Below the pieces are notes generated by a model. The model did not search any database. It worked only from the letters and a program-made list of their open reading frames with translations, and had not been told where the DNA came from. A stretch of DNA of 64,000 nucleotides from Streptomyces sp. NBC_00448 (GTDB taxonomy: Bacteria > Actinomycetota > Actinomycetes > Streptomycetales > Streptomycetaceae): positions 9,256,501-9,320,500 of the forward strand of contig NZ_CP107913.1 in NCBI RefSeq assembly GCF_036014115.1, in the 5' to 3' direction. Below are positions 8,909 to 17,473 of the stretch, in pieces. Every line of letters starts with the position of its first letter. Within the stretch, counting starts at the first letter, position 1. The position numbers were made by a program, and so were the translations under genes.

Positions 8909-9038
8909 CGGACGATCGGACCGGTGGACCCGTCGACCGCCCGACCCGGTGGCCCTGGCGGATCGACGACGTACGGCCGAGGATGGTGCCGCCTGCCCCG
9001 CGCGGGCGGCGGACGTGGACGGAAGGACGGGTGAGACG

Positions 9039-9959
9039 GTGCGGCACACCAGCTCCGGCACCGGCGAACTGCTCGCCGGTATGACGGTCGACTACACCGA
9101 TCAGGACGACCCGGTGCTGGTCCGCGCGGACGGCAGCACCGTCGACACCTGGCGGGAGAACTACCCGTACGGTCAGCGGATGGAGCGGCCGGAGTACGAG
9201 CGGCACAAGCGGCTCCAGCAGATCGAATTGCTGAAGCTCCAGCGCTGGGTGAAGGAGACCGGGCAGCGCCTCGTCATCCTCTTCGAGGGGCGCGACGCCG
9301 CCGGCAAGGGCGGCACCATCAAGCGGTTCATCGAGCACCTCAACCCGCGCGGCGCCCGGGTGGTCGCGCTGGAGAAGCCCAGCGAGCGCGAGAGCGGCCA
9401 GTGGTACTTCCAGCGGTACGTCGCGCACCTGCCCACCGCCGGCGAGATCGTGCTGTTCGACCGGTCCTGGTACAACCGGGCGGGCGTGGAGCGGGTGATG
9501 GGCTTCTGCACCGACGACGAGTACCACCGCTTCATGCGGCAGGCGCCCGCGTTCGAGCGGATGCTCGTGGACGACGGCATCCAGCTGGTGAAGTTCTGGT
9601 TCTCCGTCTCCCGCAACGAGCAGCGCACCCGCTTCACCATCCGCCAGGTCGATCCGGTGCGGCAGTGGAAGCTCAGCCCGATGGACCTGGCCTCGCTGGA
9701 CCGCTGGGACCAGTACACCGCCGCGAAGGTCGCGATGTTCCACGAGACGGACACCGCGTACGCGCCCTGGACGGTGGTGAAGAGCAACGACAAGAAGCGG
9801 GCCCGGGTCGAGGCGATGCGCAGCGTGCTGGCCCGCTTCCCGTACACCGACCGCGACGACGAGGTGGTCGGCGAGCCGGACCCGCTGGTCGTCGGCGCCG
9901 CCGCGAACCTGCTGGAGGCGGGCGAGGACGCCGCGGCCCGGTCCCTGCTGAGGCCGTGA
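9039..9959 (+). CDS. ppk2: polyphosphate kinase 2 (PPK2 family)
   Basis: 306 residues from the GTG at 9039, chosen for the GGAAGGA upstream; an internal ATG at 9081 is an alternative. Walker A is GRDAAGKGG at residues 84-92 and Walker B is VLFDRSWYNRAG around 138-149. A lid module with Arg/Lys residues follows. This is the one-domain PPK2 type that moves phosphate between polyphosphate and nucleotides, usually making (d)NTPs from polyphosphate. It lies 130 bp after the phosphate transporter module on the same strand. Confidence 0.93.
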   Translation: MRHTSSGTGELLAGMTVDYTDQDDPVLVRADGSTVDTWRENYPYGQRMERPEYERHKRLQQIELLKLQRWVKETGQRLVILFEGRDAAGKGGTIKRFIEHLNPRGARVVALEKPSERESGQWYFQRYVAHLPTAGEIVLFDRSWYNRAGVERVMGFCTDDEYHRFMRQAPAFERMLVDDGIQLVKFWFSVSRNEQRTRFTIRQVDPVRQWKLSPMDLASLDRWDQYTAAKVAMFHETDTAYAPWTVVKSNDKKRARVEAMRSVLARFPYTDRDDEVVGEPDPLVVGAAANLLEAGEDAAARSLLRP

Positions 9960-10054
9960 ACGGTCGCACCGGGCGGACGGATTGATCTATTCATTTCCCG
10001 GGCTCCCTGCGGATGGTCGCCGTCGGGGGCCCGGGCCATCGTCGGGGAGCCGGA

Positions 10055-10378
10055 TCAGTCGAGGTGGAAGACCTCCTCCGCCGGCACCCACCACTCGCCC
10101 GGGGCGGCGCTGTCCAGGGGCCGCTGGCACGGGTCGGTCAGCTCCCACCACCGGCGGGTGACGGGGTCGGCGGCGATGGCCGCGGTGTCCGCGGCGTAGT
10201 CGGTGCCGGTGTACTCCAGGTAGCTGAAGAGCAGGCCGTCGCGCAGGAAGATCGAGTAGTTGGCGATGTGGGCCCGCTTGAGGGCGGCCTGCACGCCGGG
10301 CCAGACGTCGGCGTGCAGGCTCCGGTACTCCGACTCCTTCTCCGGCCGCAGCCTGATCACGGTGGCGAATCGCCGCAT
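10055..10378 (-). CDS. rhaM: L-rhamnose mutarotase
   Basis: A 107-residue dimeric alpha-beta-barrel protein of the RhaM (DUF718) family. It has the typical early RLRPEKESEY, the HADVWPGV segment with the catalytic His, NYSIFLRDGLLFSYLEY, and a C-terminal WW pair. It interconverts alpha and beta L-rhamnopyranose. A GGGAGGA site precedes the ATG. No rhamnose isomerase, kinase or aldolase is next to it; its only partners are the divergent GntR gene and a decayed permease. It may be the survivor of a larger rhamnose cluster. Confidence 0.92.
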   Translation of the reverse strand: MRRFATVIRLRPEKESEYRSLHADVWPGVQAALKRAHIANYSIFLRDGLLFSYLEYTGTDYAADTAAIAADPVTRRWWELTDPCQRPLDSAAPGEWWVPAEEVFHLD

Positions 10379-10454
10379 GGTGTCGGTCCTCCCGTCCGGC
10401 CGCCGCGCCCGGTGGCGCGATGACGGCGCAGATCTGCTTCATCGATCGGGAAGA

Positions 10455-10483
10455 ACCTTATGCATCCCGTCTCGGTCCGGCAA
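10455..10483 (-). promoter_or_regulatory. candidate promoter for the rhamnose mutarotase gene
   Basis: Read on the minus strand, TTGCCG (10483-10478) and TAAGGT (10460-10455) are separated by 17 bp. This matches a vegetative-type promoter pointing at the gene whose start is 77 bp downstream. It shares the divergent intergenic region with the GntR regulator gene. Confidence 0.5.
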
Positions 10484-10640
10484 TCCTCCGGAGCCGACCG
10501 GACCAGCTGGGAGAGTGTGATGCGATTTGCTCTCTTTTAGTCCGGGAGTTGACGGGAGATCCGAGGTCTTCCCTTCCCGTAACGTGGATGCCATAGTGAC
10601 GGCGCAAATGAACGTGATTAATCGACGAGGAGGTCGCCCG

Positions 10641-11489
10641 GTGTCTGGCGAACGTGGTGCCTTGCCCCCGACCGGTGACGGTGGCGCGGCGGGTGGCCGT
10701 TACCGGCCGGGCTATGAACTCGTCGCCGACCAGGTGCTGAGCTACATCGCCGACCAGGGACTGCGGCCGGGTGACCGGCTGCCCACGGAACAGGGGCTCG
10801 CCGAGATCCTGGGCGCGACCCGCAACGTGACCCGGGAGGCGGTCAAGGTGCTGGCCGCGATCGGGCGGCTGAGCGTACGGCGCGGCGCCGGCATCTTCGT
10901 GGCCGAGTCGCCGGGCGGGCCGGTCGACGACCAGCTCGCGCACTTCCAGCCGACCAGCATGGAACACGTCCTGATGCTGCTGGACTACCGCACGCTGATC
11001 GAGTCGGAGACCGCTCGGCGGGCCGCGGCCCAGGCCACACCCATCGAGGTCCGGGCGATCCGGGAAGGAGCGGAGAGCTCGCTCGTCGCCGGTCGCGCGG
11101 CGGACTCGGACACCTTCGCCCGTGCGGACGCGGACTTCCACGACGCGATCGGGATCGCCGCGCACAACGTCTTCCTGCGGGCCGGCGTCGGAAGCGTCCG
11201 GCGGTTCGCCGCGCAGTCGGACGTGCTGCTCTTCCACGGCGACGTGCCCGGCTCGCTGGAGGTCGCCGGCCACCAGCACGTCGCCATCGCCGAGGCCATC
11301 GCCGCGGGCGAACCCGAGGGCGCCGCCGACCTGATGGCCGAGCACATCGCCACCACCCAGCGCCAGTTCGAGCGCAAGATCCGCGACCGGGTCTTCGATC
11401 TGGCCGGCAACCGCGGCACCACCGCGGCCGGCGGCGGGTCCCAGGGCGACGAGTCCGCGCCCCCCTCACCTCGGTCGTCCGCCTCCTAG
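10641..11489 (+). CDS. FadR-subfamily GntR transcriptional regulator
   Basis: 282 residues from the GTG at 10641, chosen because GAGGAGG lies 7 bp upstream; the frame is open further upstream without a good ribosome site. The winged helix covers about residues 20-95 (LRPGDRLPTEQGLAEILG...TREAVKVL), and the FCD sensor domain lies about 105-240. The tail is Gly/Ser/Pro-rich. It sits divergently from rhaM and upstream of a broken sugar permease, so it probably controlled a rhamnose or uronate uptake set of which little is left here. Confidence 0.88.
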   Translation: MSGERGALPPTGDGGAAGGRYRPGYELVADQVLSYIADQGLRPGDRLPTEQGLAEILGATRNVTREAVKVLAAIGRLSVRRGAGIFVAESPGGPVDDQLAHFQPTSMEHVLMLLDYRTLIESETARRAAAQATPIEVRAIREGAESSLVAGRAADSDTFARADADFHDAIGIAAHNVFLRAGVGSVRRFAAQSDVLLFHGDVPGSLEVAGHQHVAIAEAIAAGEPEGAADLMAEHIATTQRQFERKIRDRVFDLAGNRGTTAAGGGSQGDESAPPSPRSSAS

Positions 11490-11545
11490 CCCGTACGACC
11501 CGCACCGACCGCACCACCCGTTCACCCCGCACCGTCTGTTCTGGC

Positions 11546-11581
11546 CGCGCCATCCGTTCACCCCGCGCCATCCGTTCACCC
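11546..11581. repeat. 18-bp tandem duplication
   Basis: Two exact copies of an 18-bp unit ending in CCGTTCACCC lie head to tail. A third, partial relative (CCGTTCACCCCGC) sits at about 11519-11531. They lie in the short region between the GntR stop and the permease remnant, where the missing 5' part of the permease operon would be expected. Confidence 0.85.
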
Positions 11582-11660
11582 CGCCACCTGTCCAACCCGT
11601 TCCGCCCGCGTCCCCGCCCCGCCCCGTACCGACCCCGCCTCGACCCGCGCGCCCACGACA

Positions 11661-12401
11661 ACCCGCTCTCGTTCGGCTCGCTGCACCAGGTCGGCGCCGC
11701 CTGGCGGCACCTGTACGACTTCCAGGACCAACGTGCTGCTGGTGTGGCTGCGCAACTCCGCGGTCTACTCGCTCGGTTCGCTGGTGCTCACCCTGCTCAC
11801 CAGTCTGCCGGCCGGCTACGCGCTGGCCCTGACCCGGTTCCACGGCCGCCAGACGCTGCTCCTCGCCATCCTGGTGACGATGATCATGCCGTCGGCGACG
11901 CTGGTGCTGCCGATCTTCCTGGAGCTGAACCGCTTCCACCTGATCGGCACCATCTGGTCGGCGATCCTGCCGTTCTCGTTCTACCCGTTCGGCGTGTACC
12001 TGGTGTACATCTACTTCGCCACCAGCCTGCCGCGCGACCTGCTGTCCGCCGCGCGGATCGACGGCTGCTCGGAGTGGCAGCTGTTCTCCCGGATCGCGCT
12101 GCCGCTGGCCAAGCCGGTGGTCGGCCTGGTGGCGTTCTTCAGCTTCGTCGGCAACTGGAACAACCTCTTCCTGCCGTACCTGGTGCTGCCCAGCAGCGAC
12201 CAGTTCCCGATCCAGGTGGGGCTCAACCAACTGCTCACCTCCACACCGTCGTTCAACCCGGTCGCCGGTGCCGGGCCGAACATCACCATCCCGGAGCTGG
12301 CGCTGGCGATCATCGTCGCCATCCTGCCGGTGCTCGTGCTCTTCCTGTTCTCCCAGCGCACCCTCGTCTCGGGGATGCTGGCCGGCGCCACCAAGGAGTG
12401 A
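11661..12401 (+). pseudogene. decayed ABC sugar permease (MalG type), N-terminally truncated and frameshifted
   Basis: From about 11736 the frame encodes a good CUT1 permease C-terminal part, with several helices and the EAA-like loop LPRDLLSAARIDGCSEWQLF. The full protein is usually 280-300 residues but only about 220 remain. Just upstream, another frame carries the expected preceding segment (NPLSFGSLHQVGAAWRHLYDFQD). It joins the downstream frame only if one C near 11730 is removed (gacCaacgtg), so a 1-bp insertion has broken the gene. The first transmembrane helix and any partner permease or binding protein are missing. A downstream TTG/GTG restart might make a truncated protein, but it is unlikely to be functional. 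Confidence 0.8.
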
Positions 12402-12441
12402 CCTCGGCGGGCGGCGGACCGGGCGAACGGGCCCGCGGGGA

Positions 12442-13695
12442 CTACGGCGCCACGTCGACCACGGTGCCGCTGACCCGGGCCCGCTCCGCCGCCCACACCA
12501 CGCGGTGGCCGGCCAGGCTGGTGGCGGCGTCGGACCGCAGCAGCTCCGCGTCGCCGGTCGCGACGGCCGCGAGGAAGGCGTCCATCAGCGCCTCGTCGCC
12601 GCCGCCGTGCCCGTCGGCGGCGGACGCGCCCGCCTCGGCCCCGACCTCGACCGTCTCGTCCGCGCCGGTGAGGAAGTCCACCCGGCGGATGGTCCGGCCG
12701 TCGCCGTCGAGGAAGCCGCGGGTGCCCATCAGCCGGGTCCTGCGGTGCTCCATCGGCGTGAACGCGCTCATCGTGAACGAGCAGGTGGCGCCGTCGTCGA
12801 ACTCCATCGACACCACCTGGTGGTCCACCACGTCGTTGTCGCAGGCGTACACGCAGCGGCCGTACGGTCCGGTGCGCAGCGCCGCCAGCACCCCGGCCTC
12901 GGTGTGGTCGTCGGTGACCGCCGACAGCGGCCAGAACCGGCTGTCCGCGTCGGCGAGGCAGTCCAGGTACAGCCGCTTCGCGGAGTACGGGCAGGTGGAC
13001 TCCAGCGGGCAGTCCAGGCACCGCTCGGCGGCGTCCTTCGGGGCGTCCTCGGCACGGAAGTGGGAGAGGCTGCCGAAGGAGCCGACCCGCCGCGGCGCCC
13101 GGCCGAACAGGTGCAGCAGCCAGTCGATGTCGTGGCAGGACTTGGTGAGCAGCATCGGCGCGGAGGTGCCCGAGTTGCGCCAGTTGCCGCGGACGAAGGA
13201 GTGCGCCTGGTGCCACCAGCCGACCGGCTCCAGGTGCTGCACGCTCACCAGCCGGCCGATCGTCCCGTCGTCCAGCATCCCCTTGAGCGCACGGGTGTAG
13301 GGGGTGTAGCGCAGCACGTGGCAGACGGCCAGCATGATCTTGTTGCGCTCGGCCGCCGCCGTGATCACCTCGGCCTCGGCCTCCTCGGTGGCCATCGGCT
13401 TCTCCAGGAGGATGTGGTAGCCCTGGTCGGCCAGTGCCACGGTGGGCCCGCTGTGCTGCCGGTCCTGCGTGGCCACGATGGCGGCGTCGGCGAGCGGTCC
13501 GGCCGCGGCCAGTTCGGTCCAGTCGGTGTACACGCGGTCGGCCGGGACCGCGAACTCGCGCGCCGCGGCGGCGCGTCGCCCGGGGTCGGGCTCGGCCACC
13601 GCCACCACCCGGCCCTCGCCGGTGTCATGGGCGCGGCGCGCGTACGACAGGCCGCGCAGCCCGGCGCCGACGAGAGCTAGAGTCACCCGAGACAT
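12442..13695 (-). CDS. Gfo/Idh/MocA-family oxidoreductase with a cysteine cluster
   Basis: 417 residues. The N-terminal Rossmann domain has VGAGLRG at about residues 8-14. The EKPMA segment at about residue 97 marks the family and its cofactor/substrate site. The C-terminal half is the substrate domain. A cysteine-rich insertion, Cys226, Cys229, Cys235 and Cys246 (CLDCPLESTC and following), looks like a metal or redox site and is not part of typical family members. A GGAAAGGA site precedes the ATG. It diverges from a ROK regulator and probably processes a sugar or inositol-like compound imported by the adjacent ABC system. GH109 glycosidases share this fold, so a redox glycosidase is possible but unproven. 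Confidence 0.85.
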   Translation of the reverse strand: MSRVTLALVGAGLRGLSYARRAHDTGEGRVVAVAEPDPGRRAAAAREFAVPADRVYTDWTELAAAGPLADAAIVATQDRQHSGPTVALADQGYHILLEKPMATEEAEAEVITAAAERNKIMLAVCHVLRYTPYTRALKGMLDDGTIGRLVSVQHLEPVGWWHQAHSFVRGNWRNSGTSAPMLLTKSCHDIDWLLHLFGRAPRRVGSFGSLSHFRAEDAPKDAAERCLDCPLESTCPYSAKRLYLDCLADADSRFWPLSAVTDDHTEAGVLAALRTGPYGRCVYACDNDVVDHQVVSMEFDDGATCSFTMSAFTPMEHRRTRLMGTRGFLDGDGRTIRRVDFLTGADETVEVGAEAGASAADGHGGGDEALMDAFLAAVATGDAELLRSDAATSLAGHRVVWAAERARVSGTVVDVAP

Positions 13696-13730
13696 GGGGT
13701 CCTTTCCCGTACTTACGAAGGAGTCCCTCA

Positions 13731-13758
13731 TTATTAGGTTTGTGGCAACCGATCTCAA
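13731..13758 (-). promoter_or_regulatory. candidate promoter with embedded operator for the Gfo/Idh gene
   Basis: On the minus strand, TTGAGA (13758-13753) and TAATAA (13736-13731) are 16 bp apart. The spacer contains an inverted repeat, GGTT-N6-AACC (13737-13750). The stretch TTAGGTTTGT followed by AACC recalls XylR/ROK-type operators. The divergent ROK gene starts 10 bp beyond, so its product could bind here and control both genes. Confidence 0.5.
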
Positions 13759-13767
13759 GGGGGCCTG

Positions 13768-14982
13768 GTGACCGACGCTGCGCCGGGCGGCGACCTGTCC
13801 CAGCTCCGGCGGCTCAACTCGCTCGCGCTGATCGGCGTGTTGCGCGAGGAGCCGGGGCTGACGCTGACCGAAATCTCCCGCCGGACCGGGCTGTCCCGGG
13901 CCTCCACCGAGGACGTGGTCCGCGAGCTGCTGGAGCGCGGCTGGCTGGCCGACGTGCCGGCCGCGGCCGGCGCCGTGGGCCGGCCGGCCCGCCGGTACCG
14001 GTTCCGGGCCGACGCCGGCCGCGTGCTGGGCGTGGACATCGGCGGCCACAAGATCCTCGCCCTGGTCGCGGACCTGGACGGCACGGTGCTGCACAGCGGC
14101 CGGATCGCCGTCGCGCCCGCGATGGGCCGCAAGCAGCGGCTGGCGGCCCTGGACCGCGCGGTGGCCGACGCGCTGGCCGGGGCGGGGGTGGCCGCCGACG
14201 GGATCTGGGCGGTGGGCGCGGCCACCACCGGGCTGGTGGACGGCGCGGGCCGGGTGATGCTCTCCGAGGCGCTGCCGGAGTGGACCGGGGTGGACGTGGC
14301 CGGGCACCTGGGCCGGCGGGTGGGCGGCCCGGTCCTGGTGGAGAACGACAGCAAGCTCGCGGCGCTCGCCGAGTCCTGGCGCGGCGCGGCCCGCTACGCC
14401 AAGGACGTGGTGCTCATCCTGGCGGGCCTGCGCACCGGCGCGGGCCTGATCATCGACGGCAAGCTGCACCGCGGCTTCGGCAACGCCGCGGGCGAGATCG
14501 GCGCGCTGCCCGCGTCGGGGTGGATCAGGGCCCAGGAGCACCTGAAGTCCTGGCCGGCCGCCGATCCCGAGGGCGACCTGGACGCGGCGGCGGAGGCGGT
14601 CTTCGAGGCCGCGCGGGCCGGCGACCGCAAGGCGGCGGCGGTGGTGCGCCGCTACGTCCGCGACGTCGCCGTCGGCGCGGCCGCCCTGGTGCTGACCCTG
14701 GACCCCGAACTCGTGGTGATCGGGGGCGGGTTCTCACGATCCGCAGACCTGATCGCCGAGCCGCTGCGGCGCGAGCTGGACCGCTGGTGCATCCGCACGC
14801 CCGAGGTGCGGGTGTCGGAGTTCGGCGACGAGGGTGTGGCCCTGGGCGCGCTGCGCCTCGCGCTCGACCACGTGGACCGCGAACTCCGGGAGAGCGCCGA
14901 CCTCGGCGGTCCCGAGCGCTTCGCGCGGGGGCCGGCCGGGGCGGGGCGGGGCGGCGGCGGCCGGGGCGACGGGGGCCGCTGA
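13768..14982 (+). CDS. ROK-family transcriptional repressor
   Basis: 404 residues. An N-terminal winged helix (about residues 10-70, with TEISRRTGLSRASTEDVV) is followed by a ROK sugar-kinase-like domain beginning at LGVDIGGHKILAL. The consensus zinc-binding CxCG region is not evident, which is common for regulators that no longer phosphorylate sugar. The tail is a Gly/Arg-rich extension. The GTG at 13768 has AAGGGGG upstream. It sits directly before an ABC sugar importer operon and is divergent from the oxidoreductase, so it is the likely local, sugar-released repressor. Confidence 0.9.
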   Translation: MTDAAPGGDLSQLRRLNSLALIGVLREEPGLTLTEISRRTGLSRASTEDVVRELLERGWLADVPAAAGAVGRPARRYRFRADAGRVLGVDIGGHKILALVADLDGTVLHSGRIAVAPAMGRKQRLAALDRAVADALAGAGVAADGIWAVGAATTGLVDGAGRVMLSEALPEWTGVDVAGHLGRRVGGPVLVENDSKLAALAESWRGAARYAKDVVLILAGLRTGAGLIIDGKLHRGFGNAAGEIGALPASGWIRAQEHLKSWPAADPEGDLDAAAEAVFEAARAGDRKAAAVVRRYVRDVAVGAAALVLTLDPELVVIGGGFSRSADLIAEPLRRELDRWCIRTPEVRVSEFGDEGVALGALRLALDHVDRELRESADLGGPERFARGPAGAGRGGGGRGDGGR

Positions 14983-15009
14983 CCTGCTGGTACGGTGCGA
15001 CGCCGGGTG

Positions 15010-15025
15010 GCGGAAACGCTTCCGC
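15010..15025. promoter_or_regulatory. LacI-type palindromic operator candidate
   Basis: GCGGAAACGCTTCCGC has 6-bp inverted arms around ACGC. The core GGAA-ACGC-TTCC has the shape of a LacI/GalR-family site. It lies 200 bp upstream of the solute-binding protein gene and shortly after the ROK gene stop. Confidence 0.45.
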
Positions 15026-15128
15026 GACGCCGCCCGTAGCCGTGCCCGCGCGGCGCGCGGCAGGCCCGGAACGCGGCGTGCGAGGAGGGCCGGCACGCGG
15101 CGGCAACGACTTCGTAACCGCCCCGGGT

Positions 15129-15161
15129 ATTGACTTAATTTCCCTGGACTCCATGATTAGG
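15129..15161 (+). promoter_or_regulatory. candidate promoter of the first importer operon
   Basis: TTGACT (15130-15135) and TGATTA (15154-15159) are 18 bp apart in an unusually AT-rich patch. The segment from CTTA to ATTAGG has a counterpart of nearly the same length in the ROK-oxidoreductase promoter region (13712-13738), so both could be bound by the same regulator. Confidence 0.45.
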
Positions 15162-15225
15162 CGAACTCGATGCCCTTGCTGGCCGGTCGGCGCGGAGGGC
15201 TTCTCGACTGTCGGGAGGACATGGG

Positions 15226-16488
15226 ATGCGGAACTCGGTGCGGTGGCCTGCGATGGCGTTGGGGGTGGTCCTGGCCGCCTCTGCCTGCTCGTCGGGCGGA
15301 AGTGGTTCGGCGTCCTCCGACGGCAAGGTCACGCTGTCCTACGGGGTGTGGGACGCCACCCAGAAGTCGGCGATGGAGGAGCTCGGGAAGGCGTTCACCA
15401 AGACCCACCCGAACATCTCGATCAAGGTCGAGCTGACCCCGTGGGCCGACTACTGGACCAAGCTGAAGGCCGCGGCGACCGGCGGTTCCGCTCCTGACGT
15501 GTTCTGGATGAACGGCCCCAACTTCCAGCTGTACGCGTCCAACGGCGTGATCCGCCCGCTGGACGACGACATCGCCAAGGACAAGGTGCCGCTGTCGGCC
15601 TACCCGAAGCAGCTGGTGGACCTCTACACCTACCAGGGCAAGCACTACGGCCTGCCGAAGGACATGGACACCGTCGGCGTCTGGTACAACAAGGCGCTCT
15701 TCGACGCCGCCAAGGTGCCCTACCCCAAGGCCGGTTGGACCTGGAGCGACTTCCAGCAGGCGGCCGCGAAGCTGACCGACAGCAGCAAGGGCCAGTACGG
15801 CACCGACGCGGAGCTGACCAGCTTCCAGGAGTACCAGTACAACACCATCGCCCAGGCCGGTGGCCACGTCATCTCCGCCGACGGCAAGAAGTCCGGCTAC
15901 GACGACCCGAAGACGATCGAGGGCCTGCGCTTCTGGACCGACCTGATCGCGAAGAAGGAGTCGCCCGACCTCAAGACGATGACCGACACCGCGCCGCTCC
16001 AGCTCTTCGAGGCCGGCAAGATCGCCATGTACTGGGGCGGTTCGTGGGACGCGACGGAGTTCGGCGGCAACAGCTACACCAGGACGCATGTGGACGTCGC
16101 CCCGCTGCCCAAGGGCGTCAAGCAGGCCACCGTCATCCACGGCGTCGCCAACGTGGTCTCGGCCAGGACCCACCACGCCGACCAGGCATGGCAGTTCGTG
16201 AAGTTCCTCGGCTCCAAGCAGGCCGCGGACATCTTCGGCGCCAAGGGCACCATGCCCGCCTACAACGGCACCCAGGGCGCCTGGATCGCCGCGCACCCGC
16301 AGTTCAAGCTCCAGACGTTCCTGGACGAACTCCCGTACGCCGTGCCCTTCCCCGTCTCCAAGGACACCGCGGCCTGGAACGAGGAGGAGCTGACCTACCT
16401 GACCAAGGTGTGGAACGGCGACGAGTCGCTCGACAAGGCGGCCAAGGAACTCGCCACGGCGATGAACGCCTCGCTCGCCAAGGAGTGA
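15226..16488 (+). CDS. ABC sugar importer, solute-binding lipoprotein (CUT1)
   Basis: A 420-residue extracellular binding protein. The signal peptide ends in the lipobox LAASAC, so Cys20 should be lipidated. The mature part shows the MalE-like pattern TLSYGVWDATQK...EELGKAFTKTHPNISI and GSAPDVFWMNGP. A GGGAGGA site lies before the ATG. It is the first gene of an operon with two permeases and a Spherulin-4 family enzyme. The sugar it binds is not known; the neighbouring enzyme suggests galactosamine-containing oligosaccharides. Confidence 0.92.
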   Translation: MRNSVRWPAMALGVVLAASACSSGGSGSASSDGKVTLSYGVWDATQKSAMEELGKAFTKTHPNISIKVELTPWADYWTKLKAAATGGSAPDVFWMNGPNFQLYASNGVIRPLDDDIAKDKVPLSAYPKQLVDLYTYQGKHYGLPKDMDTVGVWYNKALFDAAKVPYPKAGWTWSDFQQAAAKLTDSSKGQYGTDAELTSFQEYQYNTIAQAGGHVISADGKKSGYDDPKTIEGLRFWTDLIAKKESPDLKTMTDTAPLQLFEAGKIAMYWGGSWDATEFGGNSYTRTHVDVAPLPKGVKQATVIHGVANVVSARTHHADQAWQFVKFLGSKQAADIFGAKGTMPAYNGTQGAWIAAHPQFKLQTFLDELPYAVPFPVSKDTAAWNEEELTYLTKVWNGDESLDKAAKELATAMNASLAKE

Positions 16489-16489
16489 C

Positions 16490-17473
16490 ATGACGATCAC
16501 CTCCACCCCGGGCGCCGCCCGCACCGAGCAGCCGCCGCCCGACGGCGGCCGCCGAGGCCGGGCCCGCCGCCGCCCGCGCCGCGACCGGGTCGTCGAGGCG
16601 CTGTGGGGATACGCGTTCATCGCCCCGATCGGCCTCGGCCTCGCGGTGTTCTACCTGTGGCCGGTCGTGCAGACCGCGTACTTCTCCTTCACCGCCTGGG
16701 GTGCCTTCGGCGGCCACACCTGGAGCGGCCTGGACAACTACCACCGGATGCTGCACGACCACGAGTTCGGCCAGGCGATGGTCAACACCCTGGCGTACAC
16801 CGGGCTCGGACTGGTCTCCATCCCGCTGGCGATCGTCTTCGCCGCCCTGCTCAACCGGCCCGGCCTGCGCGGCATCGGCGTCTACCGCACGCTGTTCTTC
16901 CTGCCGGTGGTCACCATGCCGGTGGCCATCGCCATGGTCTGGCGGTGGCTCTACAACGGCGACTACGGGCTGGTGAACTACCTGCTCTCGCTGGTCGGCG
17001 TCGACGGCCCCAACTGGATCGCCGACCCGCGGGTGGCGCTGTACGCGCTGGTCGCGGTCGGCGTGTGGAGCAGCATCGGCTACAACCTGGTGATCTTCCT
17101 CGCCGGCATGCAGGCCATCCCGAAGGAGTACTACGAGGCCGCCGAGATCGACGGCGCGGGCCCCGTACGGCAGTTCTTCTCGGTCACCATCCCGCTGCTG
17201 TCGCCCACCGCGTTCTTCGTGTCGGTGATCTCGGTGATCGGCTCGCTGCAACTGTTCGACCTGGTCTACGTGATGGCCGGCTCCGGCGACGCCGCCCGCG
17301 CCAACCCCGCCTTCCCGCGCCTGGAGACCGTCGTGCAGCTCTTCTACGACCGGGCGTTCGTCACCAACGACCGCGGCTACGCGGCCGCGATCGTCATGGT
17401 GCTGCTGCTGGTCATCATCGCCCTGACGGCCCTTCAGTTCCGCATGCAGAAAAGGTGGGTGCACTATGGCTGA
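16490..17473 (+). CDS. ABC sugar importer permease, MalF type
   Basis: A 327-residue inner-membrane permease with a basic N-terminal tail and about six helices. The EAA motif EYYEAAEIDGAGPVRQF contacts the ATPase. It starts 1 bp after the binding-protein stop and overlaps the next permease by 8 bp, so the set is translated together. No ATPase gene is in the operon. Confidence 0.93.
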   Translation: MTITSTPGAARTEQPPPDGGRRGRARRRPRRDRVVEALWGYAFIAPIGLGLAVFYLWPVVQTAYFSFTAWGAFGGHTWSGLDNYHRMLHDHEFGQAMVNTLAYTGLGLVSIPLAIVFAALLNRPGLRGIGVYRTLFFLPVVTMPVAIAMVWRWLYNGDYGLVNYLLSLVGVDGPNWIADPRVALYALVAVGVWSSIGYNLVIFLAGMQAIPKEYYEAAEIDGAGPVRQFFSVTIPLLSPTAFFVSVISVIGSLQLFDLVYVMAGSGDAARANPAFPRLETVVQLFYDRAFVTNDRGYAAAIVMVLLLVIIALTALQFRMQKRWVHYG

